From contig CBDCWT010000052.1 of the NCBI GenBank assembly GCA_965223305.1, positions 33,284 through 97,283 on the forward strand: a stretch of DNA of 64,000 nt. The letters run 5' to 3'. The notes under the pieces were generated by a model, which was given only the letters and a program-made list of their open reading frames with translations, searched no databases and was not told the DNA's origin. This document shows positions 16,184 to 24,645 of the stretch, piece after piece. Position numbers and translations under genes: made by a program. The DNA is from CBDCWT01 sp965223305. GTDB lineage: Bacteria > Planctomycetota > Planctomycetia > Pirellulales > Pirellulaceae. Each line of letters starts with the position of its first letter. The first letter of the stretch is position 1.

Positions 16184-17752
16184 ATGTCGCAATACCCGGC
16201 CAAGCCGAAAAATCGGACGTCGACGTTTGTCGACCAGCGCGCGCCAACCGCCACCTCGGCGAATTGCGGTGCAGAGCCCGCTGGCCAACCACCGCCGAGA
16301 CGATGGCTGCACCCCGCCTTCACGCGATTCGTCAACTCCGAGCGAATGCGCGACCTGGTCAGCTTCCAGGTGAGCCTCGTGGTCCACTGCGGGCTGATGC
16401 TGCTGCTGGCACTGTTGATGTTCGACCCCGAGCAAGCGGAGCAGCAGCGCACCCTGCTGGTTGGGCCAGAACCGACTCAAAATGACGAGCTGGAGTTGCT
16501 AGACGGCGAGTTGAGCGCTGATTTGCTAACCGATCCGGAGCGCACCTTCGCCCCCGAGGCGAGCCCGCCGAGCTCGCCCGAAGTCCCGGTTCCGGCACTG
16601 CCAAGGTCTCCCGGTGGAGTGACCACGCGGGCGAGCGAGCAGGTTGACTTACTACCGGCCGACAGCCTGATGCTGGTTAACGAGGCACCGTTGGGCGGCG
16701 GCTTCGAGGGACGCTCGAGCGAGGATCGCGCGCGGCTGGCGGCCTTACGTGGAGGAAGTCCTGCCAGCGAACGAGCGGTCGAACGGGGACTGGCGTGGCT
16801 GGCCAGTCATCAGCGGCAGGACGGCAGCTGGTTGCTCGATCATCGCGCGGGCCCCTGCAACGGCCGCTGCGCGAAGCCTGGTCAAATTGAAACGCCGATC
16901 GGTGCAACCGGGCTCGCCCTGCTACCCTTTTTGGGGGCCGGCTACACGCATCTGCAAGGCAAATACCAGCACACGGTCAGCAACGGCCTCGCCTTTCTCC
17001 AGAGCAAGATGACGAAGACACCCCACGGCGGCGATCTGCAATGGGATACGGAAGTAGGAATGTACGCGCAGGGCATCGCCACGCTAGCTCTCTGCGAAGC
17101 ATATGCGATGACCGGAGATGCTGGTTTGCGTCCTTCTGCTGAGGAGGCTGTCAGGTTCATTTGCCACGCCCAAAACGCAGCCGGCGGGTGGCGGTACAAG
17201 CCCCAGCAGCCGGGCGATACAACGATTACGGGATGGCAAGTGATGGCCTTGAAGAGCGCTCAGCTGAGCGGACTCAGTGTGCCGCCATCGGTCAACGCAA
17301 GAGCTCAGCGCTTCTTGAATACGATGCAGGACGCTGGAGGCGCCTTTTATGGGTACGCCAGCCGCGGCAAACAACCAGGCCCGACGGCTGTCGGACTATT
17401 GCTGCGGATGTACTCCGGCTGGACACGCCAGGACGAACGGTTGGGTCGCGGCGTCGCCTACCTGGCCTATCATGGACCGTCCCAAAACGACATGTATTTC
17501 AACTACTACGCAACTCAAGTGTTGCATCACTTTGAAGGGAACTACTGGCCCGAGTGGAACCGGGAGTTGAGAGACTATCTGGTGACCACTCAAGCCAACG
17601 ATGGCCATGAGTTGGGCAGTTGGTTCTTCAACGACTCGCACGGCGTGAAGGGCGGCAGGCACTACACGACCGCCATCTGTACGATGATCCTCGAAGTGTA
17701 CTATCGCTACATGCCCTTGTACGGTAAGCGGGCGGTCGAGAAGTGGGACTAA
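16184..17752 (+). CDS. Squalene-cyclase/prenyltransferase-repeat membrane protein
   Basis: A 522-residue protein. A basic N-terminal stretch is followed by one membrane span at about residues 62-85 ('FQVSLVVHCGLMLLLALLMF'), then a Pro/Glu-rich linker, then an alpha/alpha-toroid domain at about residues 195-515 with repeated 'GLAWLASHQRQDGSWL', 'GATGLALLPFLGAGYTH', 'ALCEAYAMTGD', 'AQNAAGGWRYKPQQPGDT' units resembling the prenyltransferase and squalene oxidase repeats. No DxDD cyclase motif is seen, so it is probably not a terpene cyclase. Such proteins are a planctomycete hallmark with no assigned role. The HisA-like gene follows 82 bases downstream. Confidence 0.85.
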   Translation: MSQYPAKPKNRTSTFVDQRAPTATSANCGAEPAGQPPPRRWLHPAFTRFVNSERMRDLVSFQVSLVVHCGLMLLLALLMFDPEQAEQQRTLLVGPEPTQNDELELLDGELSADLLTDPERTFAPEASPPSSPEVPVPALPRSPGGVTTRASEQVDLLPADSLMLVNEAPLGGGFEGRSSEDRARLAALRGGSPASERAVERGLAWLASHQRQDGSWLLDHRAGPCNGRCAKPGQIETPIGATGLALLPFLGAGYTHLQGKYQHTVSNGLAFLQSKMTKTPHGGDLQWDTEVGMYAQGIATLALCEAYAMTGDAGLRPSAEEAVRFICHAQNAAGGWRYKPQQPGDTTITGWQVMALKSAQLSGLSVPPSVNARAQRFLNTMQDAGGAFYGYASRGKQPGPTAVGLLLRMYSGWTRQDERLGRGVAYLAYHGPSQNDMYFNYYATQVLHHFEGNYWPEWNRELRDYLVTTQANDGHELGSWFFNDSHGVKGGRHYTTAICTMILEVYYRYMPLYGKRAVEKWD

Positions 17753-17834
17753 GGTGCTGCAAGTTCCGGTTCAAGGCCAACCCACTCTGCGTTAGGATGA
17801 CGGGCGTTTCCTGCAGGGCCCGGAACATAAAGAC

Positions 17835-18581
17835 GTGCGCGTCATCCCCGTTATCGATCTCAAGGCGAACATGGTGGTACGTGCCATCGCCGGTCAGCGC
17901 GAGACGTACCGCCCCATCACTAGCCCGTTGGTCCGTTCCGCCGTGGCGCAAGTCGTAGCTCAAGCGTTCGTCGATCAGTTCGGCCTGGACGAGTTTTATG
18001 TGGCCGACCTGGATGCCATCGACGACGGCCCGCCAGCGCTAGATCTCTATGCGGAGATTCTGGAAATCGCCTCCCGCCTCATCTTGGATGCTGGCCTCTG
18101 TGATGCTCGTCGAGCGGAACGGCTGGCAGAGTTCGCAGCTGAACAAACTCGATTGACCGGAATCGTCGTGGGACTCGAGTCCCTCAAGTCGTCGACAGAG
18201 TTGGCTGAAATTGTCGAAATTCTGGGTACGCAGCGGGCGGTGTTTAGCCTAGATCTCCGGCAGGGAATTCCAATCACACGGTCCGCTGAGTGGTCATCGC
18301 GGTCGCCCCGAGAAGTTGTCGAGCGGGTGGTGGCCGCTGGTTTTCAGCGCCTCATCGTACTCGACCTAGCCGACGTCGGCTGTCGAGGTGGGACGACGAC
18401 CCTCACCCTCTGCCGGCAACTTCGGGGTGAGTTTCCGCAGCTCGAGCTGATCGCCGGCGGCGGGGTACGAGGTCCGGATGACTTGACCGGATTGGAGATG
18501 GCCGGCTGCCAGGCTGCTCTGGTCGCCTCGGCGCTACATGACGGTGGGCTGCGCCGCGAGCACCTGACGAACCGCCTTTGA
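17835..18581 (+). CDS. HisA-related TIM-barrel protein (not the histidine enzyme)
   Basis: A 248-residue TIM barrel starting at GTG 17835. It opens like HisA ('MRVIPVIDLKANMVVRA') and ends with the phosphate-binding strand 'ELIAGGGVRGPDDLTGLEMA', but the first-half catalytic region differs ('FYVADLDAIDDGPPALDLYA', 'LDAGLCDARRAERLAEFA'). This fits the HisA-like family known from methanogens and from bacteria with tetrahydromethanopterin-linked C1 metabolism, which includes some Planctomycetes. That link is from general knowledge, and no other methanopterin gene is nearby. No his gene lies in the window, which also argues against a histidine role. Confidence 0.75.
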   Translation: MRVIPVIDLKANMVVRAIAGQRETYRPITSPLVRSAVAQVVAQAFVDQFGLDEFYVADLDAIDDGPPALDLYAEILEIASRLILDAGLCDARRAERLAEFAAEQTRLTGIVVGLESLKSSTELAEIVEILGTQRAVFSLDLRQGIPITRSAEWSSRSPREVVERVVAAGFQRLIVLDLADVGCRGGTTTLTLCRQLRGEFPQLELIAGGGVRGPDDLTGLEMAGCQAALVASALHDGGLRREHLTNRL

Positions 18582-18599
18582 AGTCGCGCGTCTGTATGT

Positions 18600-19070
18600 C
18601 GAACTCGTCGCGTCTTTCGTAACCCGACGCGTCAGCGAGGGGGAGTTCGTGGACCAACGCAGGTTATTCCCTCGCTTACGCTTCGGGTTCCGATTGAGGC
18701 GAAACGTGCAACTTCAAGACTCACGCTTCGCGCTTTCGATGGGGGCAAAACTTCTCGTAGCCGAATTCGCCAGAAGTTGGACGAGTTGGCAGTCCGCCAA
18801 ACCAAACTCTGGCGAGTTCGGCTACTACTCTGGCGAGTTTGGCTACATCCGGCAAGTTCGCCTTTCCGCAGGAACAAGATGTCGAATTTGTCGCGTCTTT
18901 CGGAACCCGAAGCGTCAGCGAGGGGGAGTTGGTGGACCAACGCTGGTTATTCCCTCGCTTACGCTTCGGGTTCCGATTGAGGCGAAACTTCTTGTAGCCG
19001 AATTCGCCAGAAGTTGGACGAGTTGGCAGTCCGCCGAGCCAAACTCTGGCGAGTTCGGCTACCTCTGGCG
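18600..19070. repeat. Duplicated 238-bp block of family A and family B repeats
   Basis: The gap 18582-19088 has no gene. It carries a family A hairpin (about 18620-18690), then family B text ('gtagccgaattcgccagaag' at 18757), then the same arrangement again (hairpin about 18903-18973, family B at 18994). Matching points are about 238 bases apart. The family B copies occur as facing pairs (gtagccgaa...ttcggctac). The 221-residue reading frame here is an artefact of these repeats, although its last part also overlaps the nagA gene on the other strand. Confidence 0.8.
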
Positions 19071-19088
19071 ACTCCGGTCAGCTGCCGA

Positions 19089-20246
19089 CTACGCGTTCAA
19101 CGAGTACACGGTCTGGCCTCGCTTGACGGTGGCTCGGACAGCCAGTGGTTGGGACGGTTCAGACGGCAGGTCGAACAGCACGAAATCGGCCGGGGCACCG
19201 GGTTCGAAGCGTCCGGTTTGTGCGCCGATCAAGTCGGCAGCCCGGGTGCTGGCCATCTCGACAGCCGTTGATAGTGGCAGATCGGCGAACCGCATGATGT
19301 TGGCGATGCCGTAAGAGATGGGCAGCCCCGCGCCAGCCAAGTATTGCCGTTGACCGGCAACCACGATGCGGCCGTCGGCGAGTATCTCGATGTCACCAAC
19401 ACTGGTGCCCTCGTAACTGCCGGGCGGCATGCCGGCCATCCCCACCAAGTCACTGACCAGAACACACCGGCTCTCCGTCTTGGCACGAACAAACGCCTTG
19501 ACGACATTCGGAGGGAGATGACAGCCATCGACGATTAAGCTCGCGATCAATCGGTCGTCCGCCAGTTGATCCCAGATGTAGTTCGGATGGCGACGGATCT
19601 GACCATGGGCGCCGTTGCCCAGGTGTGTGCTCATCCGTGCTCCTGCCGCCGCGGCTTCTTCGATCTGTTCGCTGCTCGCCGCGGTGTGCCCGATGGCCAC
19701 CACCACGCCTTCGCCCACAACTCGCTCAATAAACCTTGCCGAACCCTCGTACTCCGGAGAGAGAGTCAAAATTCGAATCGACCCTTGAGCGGCATCCTGT
19801 AATCTGCGGAACTCATCCCAGTCGGGCGGACGGCAATGTTCCGTTGGGTGAGCACCGCGCGGCCCATCCTGTGATGAAATGTACGGTCCCTCCAGGTGAA
19901 TCCCGGGAACCCGGTCTGCAACGAACTCAGATTCCCTGCATGCTGTGGCGAGGGTCCGCATCGTGTTGGTCAACATTTCGGACGAATGGGTGGTCGCCGT
20001 CGGGCAGAATCCCGTAACGCCAAACGCGTCCATGGCGGCGCACACCTTGGCGACCTTGTCGACGGTCAATTCGAAGTCGTTGAACTCCTGACCGCCGTAC
20101 CCATTGACCTGAAGGTCGACCAAACCCGGCGCAATCCATGGCAGCGCGGTGCCATCACTGCCGGGCTCGACAGCCGAGACCGTCTTTCCTCGTACCTCAA
20201 CACAAACTGGCTCGCCGGAATCATAACGGCGCCCCCGCAACTGCAT
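19089..20246 (-). CDS. nagA: N-acetylglucosamine-6-phosphate deacetylase
   Basis: A 385-residue amidohydrolase that deacetylates GlcNAc-6-P in amino-sugar recycling. Family signatures: 'WIAPGLVDLQVNGYGGQEFN' at the start of the barrel, metal-binding Glu in 'GIHLEGPYIS', His in 'VVAIGHTAASSEQ', the 'MSTHLGNGAHG' segment (usually THLFNAM), and the catalytic Asp in 'VLVSDLVGMAGMPPG'. No nagB or PTS gene is adjacent. In a walled planctomycete the likely role is recycling peptidoglycan or degrading chitin-like polymers. Divergent from the acylphosphatase gene. Confidence 0.9.
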   Translation of the reverse strand: MQLRGRRYDSGEPVCVEVRGKTVSAVEPGSDGTALPWIAPGLVDLQVNGYGGQEFNDFELTVDKVAKVCAAMDAFGVTGFCPTATTHSSEMLTNTMRTLATACRESEFVADRVPGIHLEGPYISSQDGPRGAHPTEHCRPPDWDEFRRLQDAAQGSIRILTLSPEYEGSARFIERVVGEGVVVAIGHTAASSEQIEEAAAAGARMSTHLGNGAHGQIRRHPNYIWDQLADDRLIASLIVDGCHLPPNVVKAFVRAKTESRCVLVSDLVGMAGMPPGSYEGTSVGDIEILADGRIVVAGQRQYLAGAGLPISYGIANIMRFADLPLSTAVEMASTRAADLIGAQTGRFEPGAPADFVLFDLPSEPSQPLAVRATVKRGQTVYSLNA

Positions 20247-20335
20247 CGTCTGTCTCCCTCGGCCAGGACACTGGTGAAATCCCTTGCTTTCAGATTATAC
20301 TGGTCCTTTTGTCGACTTCGGAGCACCCCTCTCAC

Positions 20336-20620
20336 GTGGCATCTACGGCGCGCCAGCGTTGGACCGTTCACTACGCGGGACATGTCCAAGGCGTCGGATT
20401 TCGATACAGAACAACGACCATCGCCAGCCAATTGGAGATCACTGGATACGTCAGAAATCTGGCGGACGGTCGCGTGGAACTGGTCGCCGAAGGCGCGGCG
20501 AACGAACTCAGGGCTTTGGTCGATGGCATCAAGGAGCAGCTGGGAGCTTACATCCGTCAAACGGAAGTCGACCGCTCGGGATCCACGGGTGAGTTCGGCG
20601 GATTCGAGGTTCGGCATTAA
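20336..20620 (+). CDS. acyP: Acylphosphatase
   Basis: A small (94-residue) enzyme that hydrolyses acyl phosphates. The signature 'YAGHVQGVGFRYRT' contains the phosphate-binding loop and catalytic Arg; 'ITGYVRNLADGRVELVAEG' holds the catalytic Asn. The GTG at 20336 gives a normal family length. The open frame extends upstream to 20138, but that part overlaps the start of nagA on the other strand and has no family similarity, so it is left out. A TTG at 20312 is an alternative start. Confidence 0.9.
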   Translation: MASTARQRWTVHYAGHVQGVGFRYRTTTIASQLEITGYVRNLADGRVELVAEGAANELRALVDGIKEQLGAYIRQTEVDRSGSTGEFGGFEVRH

Positions 20621-20779
20621 CGGTCATACGAACCTTTCGTGCCGGCCTCGCGTAGACCAGAGCTGGGCCTCCACAGGGTTTCTTGCCCGGGAACTGTCAG
20701 CCGGGGCCCGGCCAGCGCGGTTAGACAAATGTGACACGACGACCACAGATCTCACGATCAGAAGATAGTTGGTAGGCCG

Positions 20780-22513
20780 ATGCTAAACTTCGCCCCTTGG
20801 ATCACGAACTGGCTGACCCCCCTCTGGCTTATAAGTCTGGGTGTCTTGGCGGGGCTAGGCATCCTGCTCGTACTGTGGCTGCTGGCAGCCTGTTTGTCCC
20901 GCATTCCGGGGCTGGGCCGGCTTTCGGAGGACCCACAAGGCCGCCGAACCGTCGGCGGCTTGTTGGCCGTGTTTTTCACGGTCGCCATTGCGTCGCTGCT
21001 GATTTTTCCGGTGTGGTCCGAGTGGCGCGAAGCGGGCGCACGGACGCTATTCGAAAACGCGTCGGTATCGATTCTCTCAGCGATCGTGTTAGCAATCGTG
21101 GCGGCCTTCGGTGTCGTCCACTTCCTGTCACGGCGCTTTGTCTCGGAGGTGCCGGGCGCGATCCGCGAAGGTGCGCTCTGGCCTTTCTTTCTAATTGCGG
21201 TCTGCTTGTCGGTCTTCGCCTTAGTCGGCACCATGGTCATCTACAATCCAGTGGAGCTATTTCAATCCTTGGTGCGTGTTCCCTCTGTCGGCACTACAAC
21301 CTACGAATTTACGATTCCAGCAGCCGACGTCGACAGCGACCCACCGCCACATCCTATCGACGTTACTTTTCGCGCTAGCGAGGTGAGGACGCTGGTTTTT
21401 GACAGCAGCGAGAGGCTGACTGTCGACACGGAGCTCGTAGAAGGCTTTGATCCGGATCCCACTTTCAGTGTTACCGACGACGAGCCACTGCGGTGGATTC
21501 GTGCTGGAACATCGCTGGCTCCGTTCGAGGATTTCGCTGAGGTCAGCCAACTCTTTGCGCGAAACTACGGAGCCAACGATGCTAGGCTGGCACTCACCGT
21601 AACGACCCAACCGACTCATCCCGAAGTGAGCACGGTGATCGTGACAGCGCTCAGTGTCGTCATCACTTTCTTGCTTTACATGCTGCAGCGCGCTTCGCTG
21701 CCCAAGGTATCTGCCGTGGCGCTGGCTACGTTTAAGTCCGAAACGGCCCAACCGCTGTTCACGATCATGCTCACCGCCGGAGTGACGGCGTTGATCGTCT
21801 TCATCTGGGTGCCCTACAACACGTTTGGCGAAGACATCAAGATGCTCAAGGACTCCGGGCTGACGTTGATCATGGTGCTTTGCATCATCCAAGCGGTCTG
21901 GGCGGCGAGCACGTCGGTATCTGAGGAGATCGATGGTCGCACGGCGCTGACGGTACTCTCTAAACCCGTAGGCCGCCGTTCGTTTATTGTAGGAAAGTAC
22001 CTGGGAATCGCCTGGACTGTCGCTGTCCTGTTTGTGGTCTTGGGACTTGTTTTGCTGATCGTGGTTGCCTACAAGCCCATCTATGATGCCCGCGAGAGCG
22101 CCGAGGTTGAGCCGACGTGGCAAGCCTGCCACGTCGAGATGATTGGCATCGTGCCGGGCCTGGTGCTGGCATTCATGGAGACTCTGGTCTTATCGGCATT
22201 GAGTGTCGCCATTTCTACACGCTTGCCGATGCTCGGTAACTTCGTGATTTGCTTTACGATCTACGTGCTTGGCCATTTGACTCCGTTGCTCGTGCAGTCC
22301 ACCAATCAAGCGTTTGAACCGGTGCAGTTTGTCGCCAATTTCCTGGCAACGGTCTTGCCGATTCTGGACCACTTCAACATTCAGGCGGCGGTCGCCGCCG
22401 GAATCGGGGTTCCCTATGACTATCTGGGTTGGGCCCTGATATACTGTCTGATCTATGGCGTGATTGCCTTATTGTTGGCGCTCGCGTTATTCGAGGACCG
22501 GGATCTGGCATAA
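20780..22513 (+). CDS. ABC-2 type permease with large external domain
   Basis: A 577-residue multispan membrane protein. Several spans occupy the first 165 residues. A soluble segment of about 120 residues follows ('VDSDPPPHPIDVTFRASEVR' to 'LTVTTQPTHP'), then a C-terminal block of about six spans that includes 'SVSEEIDGRTALTVLSKPVG', the loop typical of ABC-2 permeases of the ABC-type multidrug/gliding (GldF-like) type. It has no nucleotide-binding domain. The next gene, 56 bases on, encodes a protein shaped like an ABC exporter but without working ATPase motifs, so no functional ATPase is found for this permease locally. Confidence 0.85.
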   Translation: MLNFAPWITNWLTPLWLISLGVLAGLGILLVLWLLAACLSRIPGLGRLSEDPQGRRTVGGLLAVFFTVAIASLLIFPVWSEWREAGARTLFENASVSILSAIVLAIVAAFGVVHFLSRRFVSEVPGAIREGALWPFFLIAVCLSVFALVGTMVIYNPVELFQSLVRVPSVGTTTYEFTIPAADVDSDPPPHPIDVTFRASEVRTLVFDSSERLTVDTELVEGFDPDPTFSVTDDEPLRWIRAGTSLAPFEDFAEVSQLFARNYGANDARLALTVTTQPTHPEVSTVIVTALSVVITFLLYMLQRASLPKVSAVALATFKSETAQPLFTIMLTAGVTALIVFIWVPYNTFGEDIKMLKDSGLTLIMVLCIIQAVWAASTSVSEEIDGRTALTVLSKPVGRRSFIVGKYLGIAWTVAVLFVVLGLVLLIVVAYKPIYDARESAEVEPTWQACHVEMIGIVPGLVLAFMETLVLSALSVAISTRLPMLGNFVICFTIYVLGHLTPLLVQSTNQAFEPVQFVANFLATVLPILDHFNIQAAVAAGIGVPYDYLGWALIYCLIYGVIALLLALALFEDRDLA

Positions 22514-22569
22514 GGAAATTCAAGACCCCAGGACGTGTCGGCGTTGAACACTGGTTCCGAGCGAAACAT

Positions 22570-24381
22570 ATGCCGAGGCCTGCTTTCGACCGAGCGTGTC
22601 GACTCAAGTCGACGGCGATGGGTTGGTTGATTCTCCTGCTCAGTGTTTGCTCGGCGGTGCTCCTGCCGTTAATGATCCTGGACCTGGGATTGATCGTTCA
22701 GCTGCTGGTCACCCGGGAAAGCAACCAACTTGCCCACGACTGGGTGCTGGGTCCGTGGGTTTCAGGCCGGATCGCGGCGTGGCCCTGGTTTGGCAGCTAC
22801 GAGCTGTGCTTGTTGGCGCTGGTTGCCTGCGGGGGCGCGTTCGCCATTCTCCGCGCGGTCTTACAGATACTCCTTGAAGGGACGACCCATCGACATGCGC
22901 TGCGTGTGGCCACTCGCCTGCGTCAGGAAATCCGCGGCCAGGCCTTTCGCCTAGGCACACACGATCTGTTGGGTACGGCTAACGCACGTCCCGAAGGCCT
23001 GATCACGTCGACCATGGACCAGTTACGCCGCGGCCTGGTCTCCTGGTGGCGCACGATCCCCAGCAGTTGGGTCGAGCTAGGCGTTCTGGTGCTGTTAGCG
23101 GTGGCGGTCAATTTCTGGTTGACGCTGCTGGCCGTCGTGCTCGCTGTGGTGATCGCTAGTTCGCACAACATCACACGTTCGCGATGTGAGGCTACGGCCG
23201 ACTATTGGAAGCAAAGGCAGTTGCTGCTTGCCGAAAGACTGGGGCAGAATCTAGCAACCGTCGCGACTAGCGTAGGCTATGGCCTCGCTGAACTTCCTGG
23301 TGCTCGATTCGAGCAGTTGCTCGAGCAAATGAAGCGGACGGAGCTGCGGGTCAACACCAGCAAAGTGGTCGTCAAGCCGGGTCTATTGCTGACGATCCTG
23401 CTAGCCGTCGGGTTCCTCTTGTTGGTAGTGGGCCTGCGGGACGACGCGACGATTGCAGGAACGGTCGTGCTCGGCGCGGCGCTGATCGCCGCCTACTTTC
23501 CGGCAGCTCGGCTGTATCGCCTATCGCAGGAATTGAACGACGCCGACCGGGCAGCCTCTGCGATCTTCCAATACCTCGACCGAGAAACGGGACTCGCCGA
23601 GCTGCCGCAGGCTAAGCCGATCGAGCGTGTCCGGCGGCAGATCACTCTGGATGCTGTCACGTTAGGTGATCGTCATGGAGGTCGTCTACTCGACGAAGTG
23701 TCACTCTGCATCCCGGCGGGCGAGCGAGTCGCCGTGCTGGCCTCCGACCCTGAAACACCGCGCGCGCTGGCCGGTCTGTTTGTTCGCTTCTACGACCCGG
23801 CGGCCGGACGGGTGCTGTATGACAACCAGGACATTTGCCACGCCCGACTCGATACGATACGCGGCCAAGCGCTGCTGGTTTCGGGAAGCGAGCCGTTGTT
23901 TCCGGGCACGATCTTGGAGAACATCACCTGCGGCGATTCCGGCTTTACCACGCTGCAAATCACAGACGCAGCCAAACAAGCCGAAGCTTATGACTTTATC
24001 CAGCAGTTACCAGCCGGTTTCTCGAGCGTGCTGGGCGAAGACGGCGTCTCCTTGAGCGGTGACCAGAGCTTTCGAATCAGTCTAGCCAGGGCGCTGCTGC
24101 GCGAGCCATCATTGCTTGTCATCGAAGAGCCGGCCAGCCAACTCGAAGAGCCGGTCATGCATCAACTGGAGCGAGCGATCGAGCAAGCTTCCCGCGGCCG
24201 CACTGTCGTCTTGCTGCCTGCGATGATCCTGACATTGCGTTCGGCGGATCGCGTGTTCTTGCTGCATGAGGGCCGGCTGGAGGCCGAGGGCACACACGCA
24301 GAACTCGTGCAAAGCAACGAGCTCTACCGGCACATCAACTACCTGCGGTTCAACATCCTGCGCAACCAGGTCAAATGGTGA
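22570..24381 (+). CDS. ABC exporter-like protein with degenerate nucleotide-binding domain
   Basis: A 603-residue protein laid out as an ABC half-exporter: membrane spans at about 18-46, 75-103, 165-197 and 268-312, then a nucleotide-binding-domain fold at about 355-595. The ATPase motifs are broken. Walker A is 'LASDPETPR' (no GxxGxGKS/T), the Q-loop Gln is Ser ('LVSGSEPLF'), Walker B is 'LLVIEE', and the H-loop His is missing ('LLPAMILTLRSAD'). The signature is partly kept ('LSGDQSFRISLARALL'). The fold and the flanking motifs ('FPGTILENI', 'GRLEAEGTHAEL') are intact, so this is an intact gene for an inactive ATPase relative. Start chosen at ATG 22570, after the stop of the permease gene; the longer frame from 22429 overlaps that gene. 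Confidence 0.85.
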   Translation: MPRPAFDRACRLKSTAMGWLILLLSVCSAVLLPLMILDLGLIVQLLVTRESNQLAHDWVLGPWVSGRIAAWPWFGSYELCLLALVACGGAFAILRAVLQILLEGTTHRHALRVATRLRQEIRGQAFRLGTHDLLGTANARPEGLITSTMDQLRRGLVSWWRTIPSSWVELGVLVLLAVAVNFWLTLLAVVLAVVIASSHNITRSRCEATADYWKQRQLLLAERLGQNLATVATSVGYGLAELPGARFEQLLEQMKRTELRVNTSKVVVKPGLLLTILLAVGFLLLVVGLRDDATIAGTVVLGAALIAAYFPAARLYRLSQELNDADRAASAIFQYLDRETGLAELPQAKPIERVRRQITLDAVTLGDRHGGRLLDEVSLCIPAGERVAVLASDPETPRALAGLFVRFYDPAAGRVLYDNQDICHARLDTIRGQALLVSGSEPLFPGTILENITCGDSGFTTLQITDAAKQAEAYDFIQQLPAGFSSVLGEDGVSLSGDQSFRISLARALLREPSLLVIEEPASQLEEPVMHQLERAIEQASRGRTVVLLPAMILTLRSADRVFLLHEGRLEAEGTHAELVQSNELYRHINYLRFNILRNQVKW

Positions 24382-24471
24382 GACCCGCTGTGTGGGCGGT
24401 TGGCAGCCAGGCACTGGCTCTTCGTTCGCCATCTTCCGGCTGGTGGCGGCAACGTCCCGTTAACTGGCTAG

Positions 24472-24645
24472 CCCGGATTATTCATGAAGATCGTGGCGAG
24501 AGGTTGTAAGTACGTTCGTGGCAAGGAAGGCGAGCAATTCTTCCGCAGGCGTATTGAAGCAATACGTCGAGGGAGAATTGTGAAGCATGACGAAGCCACG
24601 GATGGACTTACGACCTCGCAGCAGATCGCTCATGAATAATTCGGG
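24472..24645 (-). mobile_element. 174-bp foldback MITE, copy 2 (target duplication CTAG)
   Basis: This copy is in the reverse orientation relative to copies 1 and 3 and is exactly the same length (174 bp). CTAG flanks it at 24468-24471 and 24646-24649. Ends are cccggattattcatga and tcatgaataattcggg. The right-hand CTAG contains the TAG stop codon (24648-24646 on the minus strand) of the oxidoreductase gene, so insertion occurred at that stop codon and the duplication preserved it. Confidence 0.9.

Noticed and set aside
17835..18581. Calling this gene hisA
   Set aside because: The active-site half differs from HisA, and there are no histidine biosynthesis neighbours.
18649..19314. 221-residue plus-strand reading frame
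   Set aside because: Composed of family A and B repeats, then antisense to nagA. The amino-acid string is the usual repeat by-product.
20138..20335. N-terminal extension of the acylphosphatase frame
   Set aside because: It overlaps the nagA start region on the opposite strand and would make the protein far longer than family members. A GTG at 20336 fits.
22570..24381. Treating the degenerate ABC gene as a pseudogene
   Set aside because: The frame is intact over 603 codons, the membrane part is normal, and non-ATPase motifs are kept, which does not look like random decay.
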